Shown piece after piece: positions 1 to 9,616 of a stretch of DNA of 64,000 nucleotides. The notes under the pieces are model-generated. The model was not told the origin of the DNA. It worked only from the letters and a program-made list of their open reading frames with translations, and ran no database searches. Position numbers and translations under genes: made by a program. The stretch comes from Deltaproteobacteria bacterium (GTDB taxonomy: Bacteria > Myxococcota_A > UBA9160 > UBA6930), in the NCBI GenBank assembly GCA_028817435.1, contig JAPPPQ010000017.1:186001-250000 (forward strand), read 5' to 3'. Every line of letters begins with the position of its first letter. The first letter of the stretch is position 1.

Positions 1-1
1 G

Positions 2-910
2 GTGGCCTCGATGCACGGCCATCCCGAGGCGGGGCTGCGCGTCTTCGGCGTGCTGGGCCAGAGCGTCCCCGGCGGCAGCATTGAGGGCGTGCCCATCCTC
101 GGCGGCTACGAGGCGCTGGGCTCGGTGCTCTCCGCCCAGCCGGCGGACGAGGTGGTGGTGGCGCTGCCCCAGGTGGATACCGGCCGGCTGGACAAAATCC
201 TCTCCGATCTCGACAGCGAGCTGGTGACGGTGCGCCTGGTCCCCGATCTGTTCCACATTTTGACGTTGGGCAACGCCGTGCGGGAGATAGACGGCCTTTC
301 GGTAATTGACCTGCGCGCGAGTCCGCTGGTGGGCTGGGCGGCGCTGCAAAAGCGCGTCTTCGATGTGCTGGTGGCGGGCGGCGCGCTGCTGTTGTTGTCG
401 CCGCTGTTGATCTTTCTGGCATTGGCGGTGCGGCTCGGCAGCGGCAGCCCGGTGTTTTACCGGCAGCGGCGCATGGGGCTGGACGGCCGCATCTTCCGCT
501 GCATCAAGTTCCGCACCATGCAGGTGGGCGCAGAGTCCGGCAGCGGCCCGGTCTGGGCGGTGGAGGGCGACCCGCGCCGCACCCGCATGGGAAGCTGGCT
601 GCGCCGCGCCAATCTGGACGAGTTGCCGCAGCTCTGGAATGTGTTGCGCGGCGATATGAGCCTGGTGGGGCCGCGCCCCGAGCGCCCGGTGTTCATCGAG
701 CAATTCCGCCACGAGGTTCCCGGCTATATGCTGCGCCACAAGGTGCGGGCGGGACTCACCGGCTGGGCGCAGGTGCACGGCTGGCGCGGCAACACCTCGC
801 TGCGCCAGCGCGTCGAGCACGATATCTACTACATCCGCAACTGGAGCTTCGCCTTGGACCTGCGCATTCTGTTGATGACCGCCTGGCGCGGCCGGCGCAA
901 CGCCTACTGA
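2..910 (+). CDS. Undecaprenyl-phosphate sugar-phosphate transferase, C-terminal part (WcaJ/PglC-type), cut by the window edge
   Basis: This is the C-terminal 302 residues of a polyisoprenyl-phosphate hexose-1-phosphate transferase, the membrane enzyme that loads the first sugar phosphate onto undecaprenyl phosphate for exopolysaccharide or O-antigen synthesis. Residues about 1-105 look like the CoA-binding/Rossmann-like middle domain (VVVALPQ strand). The bacterial sugar transferase domain follows: KRVFDVLVAG at its start, a hydrophobic re-entrant segment, KFRTMQ, LDELPQLWNV, and SLVGPRPERP, then AGLTGWAQV. The N-terminal membrane helices expected for the family, which is usually about 460 residues, lie upstream of base 1, so the true start is not visible. 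It converges on the glycosyltransferase gene that ends at 927, which fits a polysaccharide locus. The donor sugar cannot be read from the sequence. Confidence 0.9.
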   Translation: MASMHGHPEAGLRVFGVLGQSVPGGSIEGVPILGGYEALGSVLSAQPADEVVVALPQVDTGRLDKILSDLDSELVTVRLVPDLFHILTLGNAVREIDGLSVIDLRASPLVGWAALQKRVFDVLVAGGALLLLSPLLIFLALAVRLGSGSPVFYRQRRMGLDGRIFRCIKFRTMQVGAESGSGPVWAVEGDPRRTRMGSWLRRANLDELPQLWNVLRGDMSLVGPRPERPVFIEQFRHEVPGYMLRHKVRAGLTGWAQVHGWRGNTSLRQRVEHDIYYIRNWSFALDLRILLMTAWRGRRNAY

Positions 911-926
911 TGCGGCCACGCCGGCG

Positions 927-2093
927 TCAGGCGGGCGGCGGCCGCTCAGCGAGGAGCGCGGCGATTTCCTCGCGCAGCTCGCTTCGATAGCGCTCGGGGG
1001 CGAAGCGGCGGGCGTGGCGGCGGATGGCGGCGGGCTCGAACTCGCTGCGGCGGGCTTCGAGTTGGCGCACGGCGGCGGCCAGCGCCGCTGCCGTTTGCGG
1101 GGCGAAGAAGACGCCGGTGGGAGCGCGCCCGGCGGGGTCGTCCAACGGAATCACGCTGTCTTTCGCGCCGCCTGAGGCGAAGGCGGCCACGGGACGCCCG
1201 GCGGCCTGCGCTTCCACTGCCACCAGGCCGAAATCTTCCCGCTGCGGATAAATGAGGCCGCGGCAGCGGGCGTAGAGGCGCGCCAGCTCTGCATCGGAGA
1301 CGCGGCCCAGAAAGCGCGCATTTTTGGGCGCACGGGCCTGCAGGCGCGGGCGGCTGGGGCCGTCGCCCGCAACCACCAGCGGCAGGCCCAGCTCGGCGAA
1401 GGCGGCGAGGGCGAGGTCTTCGCGCTTGTAGGGCGTGAAGCCCCCCACCAGCAGGAAGAAATCCCCGGGGCCGGAGACGGCAGCCGCGGCGGCGGCAATC
1501 GGCGCCACCTCCACGGGCGGGTGAATGACCCGGGCCTCGCGCCCCCAATGGCGGCGGATGCGCTCGGCGACGCTTTGCGAAATGGCGACGATGCGGTGCA
1601 GCCGCCGGGGGTGGCTGCTCTTGCGGTCCCACGCGCGCAGCCCGGCGGCCAGCGGCGCGGCGGCGGCCCGGCGCAAGCCCCGGCCCAGGTAATCCTCCGC
1701 CTGATCGCGGAGATAGCGCATGGGCGTGAAGCAGACGCACAGGTGGCGCGCCCCCGGCGGCGGGCGCACGGCCTTCGCCACGGCGTGGCTGGTCGAGAGC
1801 ACCAGATCCACATTGCGGGGGGCCAGGCGGCTCGCCGCCCAGGGCATCAGCGGCAGCATTTTGCGGTAGTGGCGGGCTGCGCCGGGCAGGCGCGAGAGCG
1901 GCCCGGCGTGGATGTTGCGGGCCTCAAGTTCCGGGTGGCTTGCGCCGGGCCGGTGGATCAGCGTGTGGATCTCCGCAGCCGGAAACATGCGCGCGTGCTC
2001 CAGCAGCACCTTCTCGCCGCCGCGCAAACCGGTGAGCCAATCGTGGACCAGCGCGACCCGGAGCCCCGCATACTGCCCCGGGCCTTCGCTCAT
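927..2093 (-). CDS. Glycosyltransferase, GT4 family
   Basis: A 388-residue retaining glycosyltransferase of the GT4 (glycosyl transferases group 1) type, probably adding a sugar to a lipid-linked polysaccharide precursor on the cytoplasmic face. The N-terminal domain opens with LRVALVHDWLTGLRGGEKVL, typical of the acceptor domain. The C-terminal donor-binding domain shows FFLLVGGFTPYKRED, LVVAGDGPSRP and the ExxGLVAVEAQAAGRPV region, where the family's E-x7-E motif lies. The ATG at 2091-2093 overlaps the stop of the O-antigen ligase gene by 4 bp, so the start is well supported and the two are coupled. Open reading continues far upstream in this frame but is non-coding read-through of the neighbouring gene. 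Specificity is unknown. Confidence 0.9.
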   Translation of the reverse strand: MSEGPGQYAGLRVALVHDWLTGLRGGEKVLLEHARMFPAAEIHTLIHRPGASHPELEARNIHAGPLSRLPGAARHYRKMLPLMPWAASRLAPRNVDLVLSTSHAVAKAVRPPPGARHLCVCFTPMRYLRDQAEDYLGRGLRRAAAAPLAAGLRAWDRKSSHPRRLHRIVAISQSVAERIRRHWGREARVIHPPVEVAPIAAAAAAVSGPGDFFLLVGGFTPYKREDLALAAFAELGLPLVVAGDGPSRPRLQARAPKNARFLGRVSDAELARLYARCRGLIYPQREDFGLVAVEAQAAGRPVAAFASGGAKDSVIPLDDPAGRAPTGVFFAPQTAAALAAAVRQLEARRSEFEPAAIRRHARRFAPERYRSELREEIAALLAERPPPA

Positions 2094-3342
2094 CGCGCCG
2101 CCGCTTCCGCCGCACCGGACGGGCTGGTGGCCGGGTGCAGGCTGCGGGCGAGCAGGGCGGCGAGGGACCACCAGACAATCACCACCTCGGCATCGCCGAA
2201 GTTGTGCTGGGTGAGTCCGCCGAGCAAAAAGCCCAGCAATGCGAGCCATGCGCCAAAGAGCAGGTAGCGGGGCTCGGCCTGCGCGTTGCGTTGCGCGCGC
2301 CAGCCCATTCGCAACAGCACGGCGCAGAGCAGCAGCCAGGCGGTCAGGCCCAGCAGGCCGGCGTCCACGGCAATTTGCAGGAAGCTGTTGTGGGCGTGGT
2401 CGCGCATGGCGCTCTGCACATGGGCGGCGTAGTAGGGCTCCATAAACTGATCGTGATTGCCGAAGCCGAAGCCGGTAAGCGGACGCTCGGCCAGCATGGC
2501 CAGATTGGCCCGCCAGATTTGCAAACGCTCGGCGTTCGCCTGCAGGTCGGGGATGCTCAGCACCCGCCGCCATACGCTTCCACCCGAAAACAGCAGCGCC
2601 ATTCCCGCCAGCAGCGCCACCCCTCCCACAGCCACGGCCACCCGGCGGCCCCGGGCCAGCGCGCCGCAGAACAGCGCGCCCAGCGCCGCCAGCCATGCGC
2701 CCCGGGTAAAAGTGAAGAGCAGCGCCAGCGCCGAGGTGAACAGCCCCCCCGCCAATAGCAGCCGCCGGCCTGCGGCCAGGCCGGGGGCCAATATCCAGCC
2801 GCAGAGGCCGAGCAGCGGCAGCAGCAGATTGTGCCCGTAGGTAATGCCCATGTTCTGCAGCGCCTTGACGCGGTAGAGGGTGGTTTCGGAATCCGCCCAG
2901 CTTTCCAGGTGAGTCTCTTCGCCGACAATCCAGCGGGACAGATCCAGCCCAAAGTAGTGCTGCGCCACGCCGTAGGCGGCCACCACTACGGCTGCGACGA
3001 TCCAGACGCGCAGCAGCCGCGCCGCCTCGGCGCCATTGCGCACCAGGCCGAAGACGGCGAACCAGGCCGCCACCAGCCACAGCCTGCGGTAGCTGGCCAG
3101 CGAGTTCAGCGGGTCGGGGCCGAGCAGCGTCGAGAGCAGCAGGGCCGCGCCAAAGAGGGCGAGCCAGATATCGAGGGGCGTGCGCGGCCAGGCGCGGCGC
3201 ACGATGCACTGGGCGGCGAAGCACAGAATCAGCAGGCCCAGGGCGATTTGCTGGGCCGTGATGGACACGCTCAGGCAGGCGAAAAACAGGATGAGCAGGG
3301 CAGGGCGCAGCCGTTCCAGCGTGAACGGGGCGCGCCAGTGCC

Positions 3343-3346
<4 letters not shown>
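2090..3346 (-). CDS. O-antigen ligase / polymerase-like membrane protein (Wzy_C family)
   Basis: A 418-residue polytopic membrane protein with about ten to twelve hydrophobic helices, resembling O-antigen ligase (WaaL) and related oligosaccharide polymerases, which act in the periplasm on undecaprenyl-linked glycans. The large loop shows the family pattern around RPLTGFGFGN and, downstream, DHAHNSFLQIAVDAGLLGL; the H-x-H-N-x-(F/Y)-L-x-x-x-x-(E/D)-x-G-L block is diagnostic of the Wzy_C domain. It overlaps lon upstream (3343-3346) and the glycosyltransferase downstream (2090-2093), both by 4 bp, so it is the middle gene of a tightly coupled three-gene unit. Whether it is a ligase to lipid A core or a polymerase cannot be decided from the sequence. 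Confidence 0.85.
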
Positions 3347-5775
<2,429 letters not shown>

Positions 5776-5844
5776 CAGCCCCCCTCGTCCGGGCTGCCCG
5801 CCGCCTGCGCTTCCCGCGCCGGCTGCGCCAGCTTCAATTGGCCC

Positions 5845-5872
5845 AAGCTAAGCTCTCAGCGCCTGCGGTCAA
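5845..5872 (-). promoter_or_regulatory. Putative sigma-70-type promoter for lon
   Basis: On the minus strand, TTGACC (5867-5872), a 16-bp spacer and TAGCTT (5845-5850) resemble -35 and -10 boxes and would place the transcription start about 65 bases before the lon ATG. No heat-shock (sigma-32) consensus, CTTGAAA with CCCCAT, is visible here, although lon is classically heat inducible. This is a pattern match only. Two adjacent copies of GATTGCGCGA (about 5901-5920) lie between this site and tRNA-Leu. Confidence 0.35.
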
Positions 5873-5934
5873 GCGCCCCCCTCTCACCTGGACTCTTGAA
5901 GATTGCGCGAGATTGCGCGACTCTCCCGCGCCGT

Positions 5935-6021
5935 GCCCGGGTGGCGGAATTGGCAGACGCGCTAGATTCAGGATCTAGTGGGGGCAACCCCGTGCTGGTT
6001 CGACTCCAGTCCCGGGCACCA
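5935..6021 (+). tRNA. tRNA-Leu (CAG)
   Basis: An 87-base leucine tRNA. The acceptor stem GCCCGGG (5935-5941) pairs with CCCGGGC (6011-6017), followed by an encoded ACCA. The anticodon loop TTCAGGA gives anticodon CAG, which reads CTG, likely the commonest leucine codon in a genome this G+C rich. The long variable arm (TGGGGGCAACCCC) and the GGTTCGACTCC T-arm are as expected for a class II tRNA. Confidence 0.97.
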
Positions 6022-6111
6022 ACCGGCCGCTGTCCGCAACAGGCCGCCCCGGCCGCAGGTCGCCGGGGGCGGCGATGTTGGTAGAATGCGGCCCCCCCGG
6101 CGAGGCACAGC

Positions 6112-6627
6112 GTGAGCGGACGCATAGAGGTGAATCCGTCGCTTCCGGCGGTGAAAATGCCGGCCCGGCTGCTGAACGAGATGATGGGACATGCCCGGGA
6201 GGCGCATCCCGCGGAATGTTGCGGACTCGTGGTGGGCAGCGGGCCGGGGCGCTTCGAGGAGGTGCATCGCTGCCGCAACGAGCAGGCGCGGCTGCACCGG
6301 GAGGATCCGCAGCATTATCCCCGGGACGAGCACAGAGGCTTCCACATGAACGAGGGCGATTACCTGCGCGTGCAGTGCGAGGCCGAAGACCGGGGCTGGC
6401 AGGTGACTGGCATCTATCACTCCCACACCGAAGGCGGCGCGTATTTCTCGGAACTCGACCAGGAATACGCGAATCAGCCCGCCTTTCCCTTTCCCCGCAA
6501 CGCCTTCCACTTCGTGCTCTCGGTGTCTCCCGACGGCGCTGTGACCGGGGCGGCGGCATTTCGCACCCTGCGCACCCTGGACGGGGCGGGCTTCGAGGGA
6601 CGCCGGCTGGAGCCGCAAACGCCGTGA
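6112..6627 (+). CDS. JAMM/MPN+ metallopeptidase (Mov34 family)
   Basis: A 171-residue protein with an intact JAMM zinc site: Glu35 (PAECCG), His103 and His105 in HSH, then seven residues to Ser113 and two more to Asp116. Bacterial members (Mec, QbsD) cleave C-terminal extensions from ubiquitin-like sulfur carrier proteins such as CysO. Starts with GTG at 6112 after a GAGG ribosome-binding site. It overlaps the next gene by 4 bp, and ATP sulfurylase follows that gene, so a role in sulfur transfer or activation is a reasonable inference. No ThiS/CysO-like carrier or ThiF/MoeB-like E1 is found in this window, so the substrate remains unknown. Confidence 0.88.
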   Translation: MSGRIEVNPSLPAVKMPARLLNEMMGHAREAHPAECCGLVVGSGPGRFEEVHRCRNEQARLHREDPQHYPRDEHRGFHMNEGDYLRVQCEAEDRGWQVTGIYHSHTEGGAYFSELDQEYANQPAFPFPRNAFHFVLSVSPDGAVTGAAAFRTLRTLDGAGFEGRRLEPQTP

Positions 6628-7664
6628 GCGCGCTCTCCCAAAAGCGCCGCGCCCTGGCCGCGCTGCCGCTGGCCGCGCTGCTGGCCTGCGCCGGGGCGGG
6701 AGTGGGCTCCGACCTGTTGCCCTCCGACCCCCTGGCCCTGGTGCTGCGCGAAGAGGACGACCTGAAGCGCCTAGAGCAGCACGCCAAGCGCTGGCTGGAA
6801 GAGCGCCACGAGAACAGCGAGCGCCCCGCGGTGCTGCAGAGCGAGCTGGCGCGCACCCGGGAGCGCATTGAAGAGGCGCTGGAAGAGGAGAATCGCCGCG
6901 CGCTTTACAGCAGGGTGGTGTTTCTGGATCCGCAGACCCGGGAGCTCACGCGGGTGGAGTTTGCGAGCCGGGGCTCGCGCCCCCTGGAATGGTCGCCGGA
7001 CCGCAGCCGTCTGCTCTTCGTCAGCGAGCGCGAGCGCCGCACGCAGCTCTTCGAATGGAACCGGGAGAGCGGCGAGGTGCGGCAACTCACTTTCGGCGAG
7101 GCGCATTTGGACGGCTGCTACGGCCCGGACGGGCGCCTCGCCGTGGTGCGCCACACGCCGCTGACCGAGGTAGCGGGGCGCTTGGTGGGCGGCCTGCGCA
7201 TCTGGATTACCGAGCCTGGCGGCCGCCGCCCGCTCCCCGTCAGCGACGGCCCCATAGACCGCGCCCCCGCCTGGTCGCCAAGAGGCGATGTGCTCGCCTT
7301 CGAGCGCAGCGGCGCACGGGGCATTCCCAGCATCCACTGGATTGATCCCCGCGCCCCCGGCGAGGCGCGGCTGCTGCTGCGCGGCCGCTCTCCGGTATTT
7401 CACCCCAGCGGCGCCTGGCTCATCTACAGCGGCCGCACCCGCAGCGGCTGGAAGCTGTTGCGCGCGCACCCCGACGGCGGCGGCCGCCGCCCGCTGGGCA
7501 AAGGCTCCTCGCAGGAATTCGATCCCGCAATTTCCCGGGACGGCCGCTTCGTCGCCTTCACCGGCGTTCTGCAGGGCGAGACGCGGCTGTATGTGCGCAC
7601 CTTCGACGGCGGTTCGGAGCGCCAGCTCTACTTCGACGGCACCGGCTACGCCCCGGCCTGGTAG
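6624..7664 (+). CDS. TolB-like beta-propeller lipoprotein
   Basis: A 346-residue predicted lipoprotein starting with GTG at 6624, inside the stop of the JAMM gene. The signal peptide ends in LLACAG, with Cys as the likely lipidated residue. A short charged helical stretch (about residues 35-95, E/R-rich) precedes repeated blades of the PD40/TolB type, for example PLEWSPDRSRLLFVSE, RAPAWSPRGDVLAFERS, PVFHPSGAWLIYSGR and DPAISRDGRFVAFTG. About five or six WD40-like blades fit. The role is unknown; such propellers usually mediate protein contacts in the periplasm. Its tight placement between a JAMM peptidase and ATP sulfurylase is unusual, because a lipoprotein would be on the other side of the membrane from both. 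Confidence 0.75.
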   Translation: MSALSQKRRALAALPLAALLACAGAGVGSDLLPSDPLALVLREEDDLKRLEQHAKRWLEERHENSERPAVLQSELARTRERIEEALEEENRRALYSRVVFLDPQTRELTRVEFASRGSRPLEWSPDRSRLLFVSERERRTQLFEWNRESGEVRQLTFGEAHLDGCYGPDGRLAVVRHTPLTEVAGRLVGGLRIWITEPGGRRPLPVSDGPIDRAPAWSPRGDVLAFERSGARGIPSIHWIDPRAPGEARLLLRGRSPVFHPSGAWLIYSGRTRSGWKLLRAHPDGGGRRPLGKGSSQEFDPAISRDGRFVAFTGVLQGETRLYVRTFDGGSERQLYFDGTGYAPAW

Positions 7665-7666
7665 CG

Positions 7667-8947
7667 ATGGCGCGCCCCGCAGACTTGGTCCCGGTGCACG
7701 GCGGACTCGCCGAGCCCGTAGACCGCACCGTTCCCCTGAGCGAGCGCCGCACTTTCCTGGCCGAGGCGGAGAATTTGCCCACGCTGCGGGTGAGCCGCGC
7801 CGACCTTTCCACCCTCTACCGCATCGGCGATGGCGCGCTTTCGCCCCTTACCGGCCCCATGCGCGAATCCGCCTGGCAGCGCGTGCTGGACGAGCGCGTG
7901 GTGATTTGCGAAGGCCGCCGCTACGCCTGGACCATTCCGCTGGCGCTGCTCGCCACCGCAGAGGAACTGCGCGCCGCAAAAAGCGCATCGGCGCTGGCCC
8001 TGCAAAACGAGTCCGGCGAAACCGTTGCGATTCTCGACCGCCCCGATTTCTACGCTTTCGACAAACAGCACTACCTCGAGTCCGTCTACGGCACCCGGCG
8101 CGGCGATCATCCCGGCGGCCACATGGTGCTCGGCGACCCGCGCAGCCATCTGGTAGGCGGCGATTTGCGCGTGTTGCCACAGCCCGCGCACCCCGAATAC
8201 GGCGACTGCATGCTCTCGCCCATCCAGGTGCGCGCGTTGATTCGCCAGCGCAAGTGGCAACGCGCCCTGGCCTTCCAGACCCGCAACCCCCTGCACCGCG
8301 CCCACGAATACGCCCTGGTGGCCGGAGCCGAGCGCCTGAGCGCCGAAGGCCACTTCACCGGCGTGGTGCTGAATCCTTTGGTGGGCGAATTGAAGGGCGA
8401 CGATGTCCCCGCCGCCGTTCGCATGCGCTGCTACCGCGCCCTGCAGCAAAAGCGCTTGCTGGGGCAGGGCGACAAAGACGAGGCCCTGTGGCGCAACCTC
8501 GGCTACGACCTGAGCGAAGTCTTCGAGCTGATTGGCCTCGACATCAAAATGTTCTACGGCGGCCCCAGCGAGGCCGTCATGCACGCCATTTACCGCCAGA
8601 ACTACGGCTTCTCGGATTTGGTAATCGGCCGCCGCCACGCCGACGCCCCCTTCGACGACGGCGCACCCATCTGGGGCGACTTCGACGCCCAACAAATCTT
8701 CGACAACTTGCCCGGCGAACTACACCTGCGCCCCTGCCGCATCGGCTTCGCCGCCTTCTACGAATCCCTGGGCCGCGTGGACCTGATGGAACGCCACCCC
8801 ACCGAAAAGCCTTTCGCCATCAGCGGCACCCGCGTCCGCGAACAACTCCGCACCGGCGACCGCCCCGACCCCCGCATCCTCCGCCCCCAAATCGCCGACA
8901 TTTTGATTGAGGCCAATACCGGGACGGACGGCCCTGCGGGCGGGTAG
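7667..8947 (+). CDS. sat: Sulfate adenylyltransferase (ATP sulfurylase, homo-oligomeric type)
   Basis: A 426-residue enzyme that forms adenosine 5'-phosphosulfate from sulfate and ATP. Signature motifs are intact: QTRNPLHRAHE (the HxxH nucleotide-binding motif) and the downstream GRRHADAP block. Both N-terminal PUA-like and catalytic domains are present, and the length fits the single-subunit Sat family rather than the CysDN heterodimer. It begins 2 bp after the propeller gene stop and is the last gene of the unit. No APS kinase or APS reductase is adjacent, so the window does not show whether the enzyme serves assimilation or works in reverse in sulfur oxidation. Confidence 0.95.
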   Translation: MARPADLVPVHGGLAEPVDRTVPLSERRTFLAEAENLPTLRVSRADLSTLYRIGDGALSPLTGPMRESAWQRVLDERVVICEGRRYAWTIPLALLATAEELRAAKSASALALQNESGETVAILDRPDFYAFDKQHYLESVYGTRRGDHPGGHMVLGDPRSHLVGGDLRVLPQPAHPEYGDCMLSPIQVRALIRQRKWQRALAFQTRNPLHRAHEYALVAGAERLSAEGHFTGVVLNPLVGELKGDDVPAAVRMRCYRALQQKRLLGQGDKDEALWRNLGYDLSEVFELIGLDIKMFYGGPSEAVMHAIYRQNYGFSDLVIGRRHADAPFDDGAPIWGDFDAQQIFDNLPGELHLRPCRIGFAAFYESLGRVDLMERHPTEKPFAISGTRVREQLRTGDRPDPRILRPQIADILIEANTGTDGPAGG

Positions 8948-9073
8948 GACGGCTAGCCCAAATCGCCTGCAAAACACCATAAGTATCACTTCCGCCATCG
9001 TGGTAATTATCGAAATCACATTCGCCGCTGGAATAATTGATTGGAAGCACACCTATCATATAGCCTCGACAGC

Positions 9074-9313
9074 TTAGGGTACGAAAAAACGGAAAATAAT
9101 TATGGAAGAGACTGTTGCCATTATAACACTGAAGGGGCCAATTTTCTGCTCCACTTGTCCAAACAAAACGAATTGGGCAGCATAAACCAAGACATAAACC
9201 CAGTTCCAGATACTCCAGCTCCACTGGAACAATTGAATGATCGAAATGATGGCAGCACCGGCTGTTAACAGAAGGCCGATAACCGACATTAGGAAATAGA
9301 GAGCCAATTGCAT
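9074..9313 (-). CDS. Small predicted membrane protein, unknown function
   Basis: A 79-residue protein that is almost entirely hydrophobic, with about three membrane helices (roughly residues 3-28, 33-52 and 61-76) broken by an FGQVEQKIG loop. The ATG at 9311-9313 follows an AAGGAG motif, although the spacing is short. Base composition is clearly richer in A+T than the flanking sat and fusA2 genes, which suggests a separate origin. The frame ends at TAA immediately after a run of six T, and a different frame stays open beyond it, so an ancestral longer protein broken by a frameshift is possible. I do not recognise the family. Confidence 0.5.
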   Translation of the reverse strand: MQLALYFLMSVIGLLLTAGAAIISIIQLFQWSWSIWNWVYVLVYAAQFVLFGQVEQKIGPFSVIMATVSSIIIFRFFVP

Positions 9314-9339
9314 TCTCCTTTCGGTGCTGTTTAGCATAG

Positions 9340-9425
9340 CACAAGAGGCGATGCTACCCGTGCTGATGGAAGGCCCGGCGGGCGTGGGGCGAATACTCAG
9401 TCTAACACAGGAGGGCGATGCTACC
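9340..9425. repeat. Pair of imperfect direct repeats upstream of the small membrane gene
   Basis: CACAAGAGGCGATGCTACC (9340-9358) recurs as CACAGGAGGGCGATGCTACC (9406-9425), 66 bp apart. Both copies lie upstream of the minus-strand small membrane gene. Read on the minus strand, each copy continues into a TGTG(T/C)TA sequence. They could be paired operator sites or remnants of a duplication. Confidence 0.5.
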
Positions 9426-9445
9426 GGTCCACGCACCGCCGGGGA

Positions 9446-9586
9446 GCGCGGGGGGCGGGGGTGTGACCGGATGCGTCGCGCTCCACGCCCCTCCACCGAA
9501 CCCTTTTTTCAGCACACAAACGCGCTCTTTCCCCCAAGCCCCGACACCCCGATAGCCGCATCCGGACGCACCCCCGCCCCCCGCGC
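9446..9586. repeat. 30-bp near-perfect inverted repeat with an 81-bp centre
   Basis: The arm 9446-9475 (GCGCGGGGGGCGGGGGTGTG, continuing to GATGCG) and the reverse complement of 9557-9586 match at 28 of 30 positions. The 81-bp centre (9476-9556) has no coding sequence and contains a run of six T. It lies between convergent transcription units, so a two-way transcription barrier is possible, but the long centre also resembles a small non-autonomous mobile element. No target-site duplication was evident, and no second copy was noticed in the window. Confidence 0.6.
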
Positions 9587-9616
9587 GGCGCCCCGCTTCA
9601 AGCACCCATCCGCCGC

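Larger units (their letters stand above)
9314..9616. other. Intergenic region with repeats between the small membrane gene and fusA2
   Basis: No gene is seen here. The stretch holds a pair of 19-20 bp direct repeats (9340-9358 and 9406-9425) and a long inverted repeat (9446-9586), both described separately. The A+T-rich character of the small membrane gene ends near 9345; the rest is very G+C rich, with C-rich runs. Confidence 0.6.

Noticed and set aside
5901-5920. Tandem GATTGCGCGA pair before tRNA-Leu as a regulatory repeat
   Set aside because: Only two 10-bp copies, explainable by chance in a short interval; no clear link to a promoter.
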